From assembly GCF_037120725.1 (NCBI RefSeq), contig NZ_JBBAXC010000019.1, forward strand, positions 1 through 64,000: a stretch of 64,000 nt of DNA, read 5' to 3'. The translations under genes and the position numbers were made by a program. Positions 7,679 through 16,321 of this stretch are shown one piece after another; the first letter of the stretch is position 1, and each line of letters begins with the position of its first letter. Source of the DNA: Bacillus spongiae. Lineage in GTDB: Bacteria > Bacillota > Bacilli > Bacillales > Bacillaceae_K. The notes under the pieces are model-generated. The model saw only the letters and a list, made by a program, of their open reading frames with translations. It ran no database searches and was not told the origin of the DNA.

Positions 7679-9757
7679 TTATCTTAAGAAGTCCATGAAG
7701 CGGTCAAATATAGATTTGTTTTCTTTTTTCTTCTCATTTGTGTCTGTTTTTTTTCTAGATCCAGGTGTCTCGATATGATCGAAACAGTGTTCTTTCGGTT
7801 CGGTCCCTTTCACGTAATACGTTTTTCGGGCTACTGGACAATCTTCAGTGGCAAGTTTTCCGTTATGAGGATCGACCATTACACTAATGACGTTATTTGA
7901 TGGCGTAAAATCTTTAATAGGCGTATCTTGTAAGGCCTCTTCCATAAATTGTGACCAAACATGTTTAGCTGCTGTTAAGTCCGTCCTTAACTCTATCTTA
8001 CGTCTATCATCGTACCCTGTCCATACACCTGCAGTTAATTGTGGTGAAAAGCCAATCATCCAGTTATCCCAGTTAGTAGTCCCTGACTTCCCTGCATAAG
8101 GTCGGGTTAATTCATTTAAAATAGTGTTTCCTGTTATATTGGCGTAGCCTGGTATATTTAAGCTGGGATCAAATGTGCCTTTCATCATATGAGTCATAAC
8201 AAAAGCGAGATTAGGGTCGAGAATTTGCTCTTTTATTGACTTATGTTCATATAAAATATCCCCATTGGCAGCAACTATCTTTGTGATGAAAACAGGATTA
8301 ATTTTTTTACCTCCGTTGACAAAGTGACTATATGCTGTAACCATATCTAGGACATTTGCCTCGTACGTTCCGAGAGCAGCAGATGGCTTTGCTTCAATCT
8401 TGGTTGAAATCCCAAATTTCTTTGCCGTTTTAACAAGAACGTCTTCCCCTAAAAACATATGAGTTTTTACTGCGAAAACATTGTCGCTCAAACCAATCGC
8501 TTGTGGCAAGGTAATCGGTCCATCTGCATAAAGATTCCCATAATTATGAGGGGTATATTCACTTTGTCCATCATCAAATAAAAAAGAAGTCAACTCACTA
8601 CGCATAGTGGTAGAAGGGGTAAACCCTCTTTCTAATGCTGCGTAATATAAAATGGGTTTAATAGTAGACCCCGGTTGACGATAGGCTTGAACAGCCCGGT
8701 TATATTGACTTTCTTCATAATCCAATCCACCAACCATCGCGGTTATATGCCCATTTTTAGGATTGATAGCTGTTAATCCGACCTGAAGCCCGCTATCCGG
8801 CATATTTTCACTAATTGATTTTTCAGCAGCTTCTTGATGTTTTGTGTTAAGTGTCGTATAAACACTTAATCCGCCTAAATCTAGAGAGGTCTCATCTATT
8901 TTTAGTTGTTTATTCAAAATGTTTTTGACGCCATTTAGGAAATATCCATAATTCTCTTTCACATTATGAGCATGTTGACCAACATACACTAGTTTTTCAT
9001 TTTTTGCTTGAAGCTGTTCTTCCTTTGTAATGATGTCGTCTTCTTCTAATTCTGCTAAAACGATTTCCTGTCTTTCTTTCGCTTTTTCTTCATTTACTAG
9101 AGGGGAATAATGATTGGGAGCCTTTGGCAGGCCTGCTAGCATCGCAGCTTGAGCAAGAGAAAGTTCATTGGCTTCTGTCCCAAAATAAAATTGACTTGCC
9201 GCTTCTATACCATAAGCACCATGACCATAGTAGATTGTATTTAAGTACCCTTCTAAAATGTCGGATTTACTATAATACATTTCTATTCGAATTGTAAGAG
9301 CTGCTTCTTTCAGCTTGCGTTGCCACGTTTTGTCATGGCTTAAAAAGAGGTTACGAGCGTATTGCTGAGTAATCGTACTTGCTCCTTGAACCTTTGCCAT
9401 TGCTTTCATATCAGCGATAGCTGCTCCTGCAATTCGCCGATAGTCAAACCCATTGTGATCAAAAAAACTCTTATCTTCAATAGAAATGGTCGACTGAATC
9501 AAAGCGGGAGTAATATCATCTAATGATACCCAGTAGCGTTTTTCGCCATTATGACTTTCTCCAATTACTTCACCATCGGCAGAGTAATAGAGTGTGGATT
9601 GAGGAACGGCTAGGGGAGGCTTTCCTTTTATTTTGGCGTATAGTAATACACCAATGAAGGCAGACAATACCAAAGAGGTGATAATCATACCAATCATGAC
9701 AAAAGCTCTAACATACTTTATTGTTCTTTTAAACCTTTTATTCGTTATTAGCTCCAT
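7679..9757 (-). CDS. pbpG: Class A penicillin-binding protein PbpG (PBP2d-like)
   Basis: This is a bifunctional peptidoglycan synthase. After a cytoplasmic basic tail and one membrane anchor (about residues 15-43), the GT51 transglycosylase domain carries IEDKSFFDHNGFDYRR (catalytic Glu94) and GASTITQQYARN. The transpeptidase domain has STIK (Ser364, Lys367), a SDN motif in GLSDNVFAV and KSGTTN (Lys557). The C-terminus is lysine-rich. The ATG at 9757 is chosen over the upstream GTG at 9766 because the latter overlaps the GAAGGTG ribosome site. At 692 aa and next to ywhD and speE it corresponds to B. subtilis ywhE/pbpG, a spore-wall synthase. Confidence 0.9.
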   Translation of the reverse strand: MELITNKRFKRTIKYVRAFVMIGMIITSLVLSAFIGVLLYAKIKGKPPLAVPQSTLYYSADGEVIGESHNGEKRYWVSLDDITPALIQSTISIEDKSFFDHNGFDYRRIAGAAIADMKAMAKVQGASTITQQYARNLFLSHDKTWQRKLKEAALTIRIEMYYSKSDILEGYLNTIYYGHGAYGIEAASQFYFGTEANELSLAQAAMLAGLPKAPNHYSPLVNEEKAKERQEIVLAELEEDDIITKEEQLQAKNEKLVYVGQHAHNVKENYGYFLNGVKNILNKQLKIDETSLDLGGLSVYTTLNTKHQEAAEKSISENMPDSGLQVGLTAINPKNGHITAMVGGLDYEESQYNRAVQAYRQPGSTIKPILYYAALERGFTPSTTMRSELTSFLFDDGQSEYTPHNYGNLYADGPITLPQAIGLSDNVFAVKTHMFLGEDVLVKTAKKFGISTKIEAKPSAALGTYEANVLDMVTAYSHFVNGGKKINPVFITKIVAANGDILYEHKSIKEQILDPNLAFVMTHMMKGTFDPSLNIPGYANITGNTILNELTRPYAGKSGTTNWDNWMIGFSPQLTAGVWTGYDDRRKIELRTDLTAAKHVWSQFMEEALQDTPIKDFTPSNNVISVMVDPHNGKLATEDCPVARKTYYVKGTEPKEHCFDHIETPGSRKKTDTNEKKKENKSIFDRFMDFLR

Positions 9758-9822
9758 ATTTGTCACACCTTCTGTGAATAGTAGAGTTCCATCATTGTAT
9801 TATTATGATGCTTCAAGCACGG

Positions 9823-9846
9823 TTTTAAACTTCAAGAAGTTTAAAA
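9823..9846. promoter_or_regulatory. Perfect inverted repeat in the pbpG-speE divergent region
   Basis: TTTTAAACTTC and GAAGTTTAAAA are perfect 11-bp arms separated by AA. The repeat lies immediately upstream of the candidate speE -35, so it could be an operator. Confidence 0.5.
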
Positions 9847-9852
9847 TTTTGC

Positions 9853-9880
9853 TTGTAATTTTGCTAGATTCGATTATACT
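9853..9880 (+). promoter_or_regulatory. Candidate sigma-A promoter of speE-speB
   Basis: TTGTAA (9853-9858) and TATACT (9875-9880) are 16 nt apart, about 100 nt upstream of speE. The -35 is imperfect. Confidence 0.45.
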
Positions 9881-9977
9881 TTTTCTGATGTTTGCATTTA
9901 GATTATTAGGGAAGGATAAAGGTGATTTCCTACTAAATACAGAAAATAAACAGTTCAATGAGAAAGGAAGATGAAAA

Positions 9978-10808
9978 ATGGCTGGATTTTGGTTTACTGA
10001 AAAACAAACAGAAAATTTCGGAATAACGATGAAAATTAATCGTACTTTACATACAGAGCAAACGGACTTTCAAAAGCTAGAAATGGCGGAAACGGCAGAA
10101 TGGGGGAACATGCTTTTTCTTGATGGGATGGTTATGACCTCTCAAAAAGATGAGTTTGTTTATCATGAAATGGTAGCACACGTTCCGCTGTTTACTCATC
10201 CAAACCCAGAAAAAGTGTTAGTCGTAGGCGGCGGAGACGGCGGGGTTATTAGGGAAGTGTTAAAGCACCCAAGTGTCAAAAAAGCAGTACTCGTTGAAAT
10301 TGATGGAAAAGTCATTGAATACTCCAAGCGATATTTACCAGAAATTGCTGGGGAGTTAGAAAATGAACGCGTTGAAGTAAAGGTAGATGATGGCTTTATG
10401 CACATAGCACAAAGTGAAAATGAATACGACGTGATTATGGTTGATTCAACTGAACCGGTTGGTCCAGCTGTTAATTTATTTTCTAAAGGGTTTTATGCCG
10501 GCATTTCAAAAGCATTAAAAGAAGATGGAATTTTCGTTGCACAGACGGATAACCCATGGTTTAAAGCCGATTTAATTCAGACAGTACAACGAGATGTTAA
10601 AGAAATCTTTCCGATTACGAAGCTGTATACAGCTAATATTCCAACATATCCAAGTGGGTTGTGGACATTCACATTAGGGTCTAAACAGCATGACCCTCTT
10701 CAAGTCGATGCTGAACGTTTCCATGAAATAGATACGAAATATTACACGAAAGAATTACACTCGGCAGCCTTTGTCCTGCCTAAATTCGTAAAAGACCTAA
10801 CAGAATAG
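9978..10808 (+). CDS. speE: Spermidine synthase (putrescine aminopropyltransferase)
   Basis: SpeE transfers an aminopropyl group from decarboxylated SAM to putrescine in the cytoplasm, giving spermidine. The nucleotide-binding loop [16 protein letters not shown] is around residue 80 and the catalytic Asp region is [11 protein letters not shown] around residue 155. The 276-aa length is normal for Bacillus. GAAAGGAAG precedes the ATG. speB follows 18 nt later, so the two form an operon that turns agmatine into putrescine and then spermidine, identical to the B. subtilis ywhF-ywhG order. No local gene supplies arginine decarboxylase. Confidence 0.95.
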   Translation: MAGFWFTEKQTENFGITMKINRTLHTEQTDFQKLEMAETAEWGNMLFLDGMVMTSQKDEFVYHEMVAHVPLFTHPNPEKVLVVGGGDGGVIREVLKHPSVKKAVLVEIDGKVIEYSKRYLPEIAGELENERVEVKVDDGFMHIAQSENEYDVIMVDSTEPVGPAVNLFSKGFYAGISKALKEDGIFVAQTDNPWFKADLIQTVQRDVKEIFPITKLYTANIPTYPSGLWTFTLGSKQHDPLQVDAERFHEIDTKYYTKELHSAAFVLPKFVKDLTE

Positions 10809-10826
10809 AAAAGAAGGTGTATAATA

Positions 10827-11696
10827 ATGCGATTTGATGAAGCATATTCGGGTAATGTGTTTATCAATAGTCACCCCTCTTATGAGGAGAGTTCAGTGGT
10901 ACTATATGGCATGCCAATGGATTGGACTGTTAGCTATCGCCCTGGATCTAGATTTGGTCCAGCTCGTATTCGAGAGGTTTCGATTGGATTAGAAGAATAC
11001 AGTCCTTACGTAGATCGTGAATTACAAGAAGTAAAATATTACGATGCGGGAGATATCCCACTTCCATTTGGTAATCCACAACGTAGCATTGTGTTAATTG
11101 AAGAATATATTGACACCTTATTAGCAGACGGAAAAATTCCACTTGGTATGGGTGGAGAACATTTAGTTTCGTGGCCAGTCATGAAAGCAATGGCTAAAAA
11201 ATATCCGGATCTTGCGATTATCCATATGGATGCTCATACCGATTTACGAGAGGAGTATGAAGGGGAACCACTATCACATTCTACACCTATCCGTAAAATT
11301 GCCGAGCATATTGGTCCGAACAATGTATACTCTTTTGGCATTCGCTCTGGAATGAAGGAAGAGTTTCAGTGGGCAAAAGACAATGGAATGCATATCTCGA
11401 AATTCGAAGTACTGGAGCCATTAAAAGAAATATTGCCAACGCTCGCCGGTCGTCCAGTTTATGTGACAATTGATATTGATGTACTGGATCCAGCACATGC
11501 ACCAGGGACTGGTACAGTTGATTGTGGAGGAATTACGTCTAAGGAACTACTGGCTTCCATTCACGCCATTGCTCAATCAAATATTGAGGTTGTTGGTTGT
11601 GATTTGGTCGAGGTTGCACCAATATATGATCATTCTGAGCAAACGGCGAACACCGCTAGTAAATTAATTAGAGAAATGATTTTAGGATGGATGTAA
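10827..11696 (+). CDS. speB: Agmatinase
   Basis: SpeB hydrolyses agmatine to putrescine and urea with a binuclear manganese centre. Metal ligands are visible in GMGGEHLVSWP, MDAHTDLREEYEGE and TIDIDVLDPAHAPGTG, the ureohydrolase signatures. The 289-aa length is typical. It lies 18 nt after speE with an AGAAGGTG ribosome site, and a strong terminator follows, closing a two-gene polyamine operon. Arginase is unlikely because the neighbour is spermidine synthase and the B. subtilis orthologous locus encodes agmatinase. Confidence 0.94.
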   Translation: MRFDEAYSGNVFINSHPSYEESSVVLYGMPMDWTVSYRPGSRFGPARIREVSIGLEEYSPYVDRELQEVKYYDAGDIPLPFGNPQRSIVLIEEYIDTLLADGKIPLGMGGEHLVSWPVMKAMAKKYPDLAIIHMDAHTDLREEYEGEPLSHSTPIRKIAEHIGPNNVYSFGIRSGMKEEFQWAKDNGMHISKFEVLEPLKEILPTLAGRPVYVTIDIDVLDPAHAPGTGTVDCGGITSKELLASIHAIAQSNIEVVGCDLVEVAPIYDHSEQTANTASKLIREMILGWM

Positions 11697-11706
11697 TCCT
11701 GAACAA

Positions 11707-11743
11707 AAAAAGGGAGCAACTACTATTAGTGTGCTCCCTTTTT
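11707..11743 (+). terminator. Terminator of the speE-speB operon
   Basis: AAAAAGGGAGCA pairs with TGCTCCCTTTTT around a 13-nt loop and ends in T residues. Confidence 0.88.
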
Positions 11744-11954
11744 GCTAATTAATTTTTCTCCTTTTTTGTGTTTACTTCACAAATGATACAAATATTGTGA
11801 GGAAATATTCCTTTTTTTGCACAAGCATACTACCATCTATAGGTGGACTATGTTTTTCCCAAGAAGACAATTTCGGGAATGATTGCATTTTTCGTTAAAC
11901 CTTTTTATACTTAATTAGTTATAAGGATAAAACTATTAAAAGGAGGTGAATTCA

Positions 11955-12398
11955 TTGACAGAACATAAGCGCGATTACACTCCTGTCAAAATTCACCTAA
12001 CGACAAGTATTAGCCAAGAAGGTGAGAAGGAAACCATTTCGTTCACTACGTTTGGACGGTACTATCAAAAAGCAGGTGCCTATTTTCTAAAGTATGACGA
12101 AGTATTAGAGGAAGGAACCGTTAAGACCATTGTGAAGGTGAAAGAGACAACTGGTTTAATTATGAGAAGCGGTGCATTAAAGATGAGGTTGGCTTTTGAT
12201 TTAAGGACTAAGATGAATGGTTCTTACGAAAGTGCTCACGGAACCTTTTTATTGCAAACAACAACTAAAAAACTCTCACATACTATGCTTTCTGATACAG
12301 AGGGAGAAATCTTGTTAATATATGACCTATCGATGCAGGGAAGTGTGGTCGGAACGTATAAAATGAACATTACATATAAGGAGGATTTGGAAGCGTGA
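11955..12398 (+). CDS. ywiB: DUF1934 family beta-barrel protein YwiB
   Basis: YwiB is a small cytoplasmic DUF1934 protein with a lipocalin-like beta-barrel and no known activity. The frame could open at GTG 11946, but that codon sits inside the ribosome site AAAAGGAGGTGA. The TTG at 11955 is properly spaced and gives 147 aa, close to the B. subtilis 142. Typical pieces are VKIHLTTSI near the N-terminus and a run of alternating polar strands. Its stop overlaps the argS start by 4 nt (GTGA), so translation is probably coupled to arginyl-tRNA synthetase, as in other Bacilli. Confidence 0.82.
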   Translation: MTEHKRDYTPVKIHLTTSISQEGEKETISFTTFGRYYQKAGAYFLKYDEVLEEGTVKTIVKVKETTGLIMRSGALKMRLAFDLRTKMNGSYESAHGTFLLQTTTKKLSHTMLSDTEGEILLIYDLSMQGSVVGTYKMNITYKEDLEA

Positions 12399-14065
12399 AT
12401 ATTGTTGAACAAGTACAAAAGAAGCTAAAGATAGAAATTAAAGAAGCGGTTTTAAAATCAGGTCTCGCATCTGAAGACCAAATTCCAAATGTGATTTTAG
12501 AAGCACCAAAAGAAAAGGCACATGGTGACTATTCTACCAATATGGCTATGCAATTAGCTCGTATTGCGAAGAAAGCACCGAGAATGATTGCGGAAGACAT
12601 CATTACTCACTTTGATAAAACAAAAGCGTCAATTGAAAGCATTGAAATTGCTGGACCTGGATTTATTAACTTCCATATGAACAATCATTATTTAACAGAG
12701 CTCATTCCAACTATTCTAGAGAAAAAAGAACGCTATGGTGAATCCACTGCTGGAAAAGGCGAGAAGATTAATGTTGAGTTCGTATCAGCAAATCCAACTG
12801 GAGACCTTCACCTAGGGCATGCGCGTGGAGCAGCTGTCGGAGATTCCTTATGTAATGTATTAGAAAAAGCGGGTTATGATGTGACACGTGAATATTATAT
12901 TAATGATGCAGGGAATCAAATTCACAATTTGGCCATGTCGGTAGAAGCGCGTTATTTTCAAGCGCTTGGTCACGATAAAGAGATGCCAGAAGATGGCTAC
13001 CACGGAGCAGACATCATTGGAATGGGCGAAGAGTTGGCGAAGGAATTTGATGATAAATATGTTCAAGTTGATGAAAAAGAACGTTATGACTTCTTTCGAT
13101 CCTACGGGCTGAAATATGAGATGGCAAAATTAAAAAAAGATCTAGAAACCTTCCGTGTGCCATTTAATGTTTGGTATTCAGAAACGTCTTTATATAACAA
13201 CGGTAAAATCGATAATGCACTAAAGACGATATCAGAAAATGGACATGTGTATGAAGAGGATGGGGCAACTTGGTTCCGCTCCACCGAATTTGGGGATGAT
13301 AAGAATCGAGTGTTAATTAAAAACGATGGGTCGTATACGTATTTAACACCTGATATTTCGTATCATCAAGACAAATTTGAGCGAGGTCATGACATATTAA
13401 TTAATATTTGGGGAGCAGACCACCACGGTTATATTCCACGAATGAAGGCTGCTGTTGAAGCTTTAGGCTTTAACCCAGAGAAACTTGAAGTGGAAATTAT
13501 TCAGCTTGTTCACCTTTATAAAAATGGTGAAAAAATGAAAATGAGCAAACGGACAGGAAAAGCCGTTACGATGCGTGAATTGGTGGATGAAGTTGGTTTA
13601 GATGCGGTTCGGTATTTCTTTGCCATGAGAAGTGGCGATACACATATGGATTTTGATCTGGATTTAGCCGTTTCACAATCGAATGAAAACCCTGTTTATT
13701 ATGCTCAATATGCTCACGCTCGTATTTGTTCGATTATACGTCAAGCAAAGGAACAAGGCATAGAAGTAGAAGGGAAAGCGGACTTTTCGCTGCTAAGTAA
13801 GGAAAAAGAAGTGGACCTACTGAAGAAGCTAGGTGATTTTCCTGTCGTTGTTGCTGACGCCGCATTAAAACGTACACCGCATCGTATTGCAACTTATGTT
13901 AATGAGCTTTCATCTGCCTTCCATAGCTTTTATAATGCTGCGAAAGTGTTAGATGATAAGAATCTAGACCTTACACAAGCTCGTTTAAGCTTAATAAGCG
14001 CAGTTCAAATTACTTTACAAAATTCATTGGCATTAATTGGTGTTTCAGCTCCAGAAAAAATGTAA
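12395..14065 (+). CDS. argS: Arginyl-tRNA synthetase
   Basis: ArgS charges tRNA-Arg; class I synthetase. An N-terminal additional domain (residues about 1-90) is followed by the HIGH motif H139-L-G-H142 in [10 protein letters not shown], the catalytic Rossmann core, KMSKR at 382-386 and the alpha-helical DALR anticodon-binding domain ending in VSAPEKM. The 556-aa length is normal. It starts at GTG 12395 overlapping ywiB, with AAGGAGGA upstream. No T-box leader is seen, consistent with the coupled arrangement. Sequence after the stop lacks a clear terminator. Confidence 0.96.
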   Translation: MNIVEQVQKKLKIEIKEAVLKSGLASEDQIPNVILEAPKEKAHGDYSTNMAMQLARIAKKAPRMIAEDIITHFDKTKASIESIEIAGPGFINFHMNNHYLTELIPTILEKKERYGESTAGKGEKINVEFVSANPTGDLHLGHARGAAVGDSLCNVLEKAGYDVTREYYINDAGNQIHNLAMSVEARYFQALGHDKEMPEDGYHGADIIGMGEELAKEFDDKYVQVDEKERYDFFRSYGLKYEMAKLKKDLETFRVPFNVWYSETSLYNNGKIDNALKTISENGHVYEEDGATWFRSTEFGDDKNRVLIKNDGSYTYLTPDISYHQDKFERGHDILINIWGADHHGYIPRMKAAVEALGFNPEKLEVEIIQLVHLYKNGEKMKMSKRTGKAVTMRELVDEVGLDAVRYFFAMRSGDTHMDFDLDLAVSQSNENPVYYAQYAHARICSIIRQAKEQGIEVEGKADFSLLSKEKEVDLLKKLGDFPVVVADAALKRTPHRIATYVNELSSAFHSFYNAAKVLDDKNLDLTQARLSLISAVQITLQNSLALIGVSAPEKM

Positions 14066-14398
14066 TGAAACTCTTAAAACGGTTTATATTGTGATTCAAT
14101 TAGTTGGATAAAGTAGAGGATAATGCGTTCCTTTATTCATTAGTAACAAAATTGGGTTTTGACTGCTTCCACCGTTGTAACGCAAGTGGGGGAGTGGCAA
14201 TAGGTATAGTACTGCAACAAACGAACCCCATTAGTGAGTATTCAAAAATGGGGGTCCTACCTATAAGAGTATTGAAAAATAAGTGCTTTCTATAACGGAA
14301 GGAACTATAAAGGATAAATTGAACCTGACACTTTGTACATCATAATAGATGTGAAATTAGGAAATGCTAATTTTAATCGAAGTGATGGAGGCTACAAA
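14066..14398 (+). other. Gene-free stretch with a nested hairpin
   Basis: No convincing gene is seen between argS and the XapX gene. The notable structure is a nested inverted repeat: ATAGGTA (14200-14206) with TACCTAT (14258-14264), enclosing CCCCATT (14226-14232) with AATGGGG (14247-14253). A 63-codon frame at 14104-14295 lacks a ribosome site and is not supported. Confidence 0.4.
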
Positions 14399-14566
14399 AT
14401 GAAAGTAATACTACTCGCTATAGTGACAGGCTTTATTGTAGGGTTTATTTTTGCTTTATTAAAGCTCCCAATTCCTGCTCCTCCTGCTTTAGCAGGGGTT
14501 ATGGGGATCGTGGGTGTATACTTGGGCTTCAAAGCCTATGAGTATGTTCAAACTTTACTTAGTTGA
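14399..14566 (+). CDS. XapX domain small membrane protein
   Basis: The 55-aa product starts MKVILLAIVTGFIVGFIFALLK and has two membrane spans joined by KLPIPAPPALAGVMGIVGVYLG, which is the XapX (DUF1427) signature with its Pro-Ala-Pro loop. The frame continues upstream, but the ATG at 14399 has GATGGAGG 7 nt before it and gives the usual family length. It lies alone between argS and clsB and ends at a hairpin. Function of XapX proteins is not established. Confidence 0.8.
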   Translation: MKVILLAIVTGFIVGFIFALLKLPIPAPPALAGVMGIVGVYLGFKAYEYVQTLLS

Positions 14567-14602
14567 ATGGACGAAATTTGTTGTAGTATCTAATCGGATA
14601 GG

Positions 14603-14654
14603 GAAAGGAATAGCAGAGTATTGCTTCTAAAAGAGCTACTCTGCTTTTTCCTTT
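14603..14654 (+). terminator. Terminator after the XapX gene
   Basis: AGCAGAGTA pairs with TACTCTGCT around a 16-nt loop and is followed by TTTTCCTTT. The rest of the 14567-14884 gap shows nothing else convincing. Confidence 0.75.
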
Positions 14655-14884
14655 AGCATTTTTCCACATCCCGTCACTCTATCATTCCACGTGCTAAAAA
14701 CCTTCATAAAGGAATTTGCTCTTGTCGATATTCTTCTTACATAAGGTTTTGAATGAAGAATTGCTCTTTATTGTTAATAAAGCTAGGGTAGTAGCTAAAA
14801 AATGATCTTCTATTTGGAAAGAACTAGGTCCTCCACTTTTATTTTCATTATGCTTTGAGTTAGAGATGAGTACTACAAAAGATA

Positions 14885-16078
14885 CTATAATAAATCAGAC
14901 ATGATATGAGCTATCTGCTCTTTAAAACGAATCCACAGTCCGACGTGCTTTAATTCATCCAAAGTCAATAGATGTGACTTCTTCATATCAATTTCAACTG
15001 TTTTCATGACGGTAGAGATAACAGTAGGATCAAACACTAAATTCATCATTTCAAGGTTTATAAAGAAACTTCGTTTATCAAAATTAACTGTTCCTAAATC
15101 AGCTATAATATGATCAACAATGATTACTTTTCCGTGAAAAAAGCCATTTTTATACTGATGAACCTGCGCACCGAGCGGGAGAAGCTTACGGAAAAACCTA
15201 AATGATGCCTCTTTAACAAGTGGATGATCAGGTTCATAAGGAACAAGAATAGATAGTTTTACGCCACGGTTTAAAGCTGAATATAAAGCCTCCTCTAATA
15301 CTTTAGAAGGGATAAAGTAGGGGGAACCGATGATTAAAGTATGTTGTGCATTTTCAATAAGATTCTTATAAAAGATTTCTATATTGACACCTTCACTTGG
15401 GAAAAGTTGGTGCGTACTTGCTCCTTTATTAAGAGGAGGGAATAGAGAGGAATCCTGAAAGAGAGCTGTATTCCCCCAATCGATAAGAAATTCAGTTTGT
15501 AGGTCTTTCGTTCCTTCCCCTGTTATACGGAGGTGATAATCTCGCCAAGGGCAAAGCTTTTCTTTTCCCTCATCAATATACTCTTTTCCAACATTAAAGC
15601 CGCCAATATAGGAGATTTCCCCATCAATTACCGTTATTTTTCGGTGATTCCGCTTTTGAATAGAAAAAAGTAGAAAGGGGAGCTTTGGTGTTAAAGAGAA
15701 TTGAACCTGCACTCCTTTTGATTTGAGACGATCTATGATGTTTCTTTTTATTTTATAGCTCCCTAATCTGTCCATCATTAAGCGTACAGTTACCCCTTCA
15801 GAAGCTTTCTTTTCTAATAAGTTAAAAAATTCCTGGCTAAAGGAATCATTTTCTACAATGAAAAACAATGTATGGATACTTTTGTTTGCCTGTTCGAAAT
15901 CAGCCAACATTTGCTTGAAGAGCTCAGGGCCACTCGCGAAAAATTGAATATTACTCTTTCGTTTTGAGTAAGTGCGCTTTTTTTTGTTCTTTTCATAAAA
16001 GTACTTACCTAATGAAAAATCAACGATGATCCATATTCCAAGTATTAATAGGATGAAAAGTATCAGTACCCACCACAT
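14885..16078 (-). CDS. clsB: Minor cardiolipin synthase ClsB (YwjE-type, phospholipase D superfamily)
   Basis: The enzyme joins two phosphatidylglycerols into cardiolipin at the inner membrane. One N-terminal membrane anchor (residues about 2-22) precedes two PLD domains with HKD motifs: HRKITVIDGEISYIGG near residue 140 and HGKVIIVDHIIADLGTVNFD near residue 315. The 397-aa length matches B. subtilis YwjE (398) rather than the larger ClsA, and it lies beside fadF exactly as ywjE does. GAGGGAATTATT precedes the ATG. It is divergent from fadF. Confidence 0.88.
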   Translation of the reverse strand: MWWVLILFILLILGIWIIVDFSLGKYFYEKNKKKRTYSKRKSNIQFFASGPELFKQMLADFEQANKSIHTLFFIVENDSFSQEFFNLLEKKASEGVTVRLMMDRLGSYKIKRNIIDRLKSKGVQVQFSLTPKLPFLLFSIQKRNHRKITVIDGEISYIGGFNVGKEYIDEGKEKLCPWRDYHLRITGEGTKDLQTEFLIDWGNTALFQDSSLFPPLNKGASTHQLFPSEGVNIEIFYKNLIENAQHTLIIGSPYFIPSKVLEEALYSALNRGVKLSILVPYEPDHPLVKEASFRFFRKLLPLGAQVHQYKNGFFHGKVIIVDHIIADLGTVNFDKRSFFINLEMMNLVFDPTVISTVMKTVEIDMKKSHLLTLDELKHVGLWIRFKEQIAHIMSDLL

Positions 16079-16198
16079 AATAATTCCCTCTTTCTTACTA
16101 AATATCGCTTAGTATGCCCACATTTAAGATTACTTAAAGAAATTGATTGTAAACTATGTGTTTGTTGAAAGAAAAAATAAGGAAAAGCATAAAACATA

Positions 16199-16226
16199 TT
16201 GACTGAATGCTCATTCATTATATAAT
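16199..16226 (+). promoter_or_regulatory. Sigma-A promoter of fadF
   Basis: TTGACT (16199-16204) and TATAAT (16221-16226) are 16 nt apart, about 95 nt before fadF. The spacer holds a palindromic operator candidate. Confidence 0.75.
16204..16217. promoter_or_regulatory. Candidate TetR/FadR-type operator of fadF
   Basis: TGAATG-CT-CATTCA is a perfect 6-2-6 palindrome filling the promoter spacer, an ideal place for repression. A sister site TGAGCG-AG-CGTTCA precedes mmgA. Both resemble the TGAATGA half sites of B. subtilis FadR, though the spacing is shorter. Confidence 0.6.
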
Positions 16227-16321
16227 GGAACTAAGGAACATTCTGAAAATTTTAATGTTTGTAAAAGTTTATACAACAAAGGGGGAAAGGTTATGAAACC
16301 TTTAAAGGGGGAGAGTGCTAA

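Noticed and set aside
9633-9974. 113-codon frame over the pbpG start and speE leader
   Set aside because: It covers the antisense of the pbpG signal anchor and the speE promoter, and has no ribosome site.
14104-14295. 63-codon open frame after argS
   Set aside because: No ribosome site, composition not protein-like, and it overlaps a nested hairpin better explained as RNA structure.
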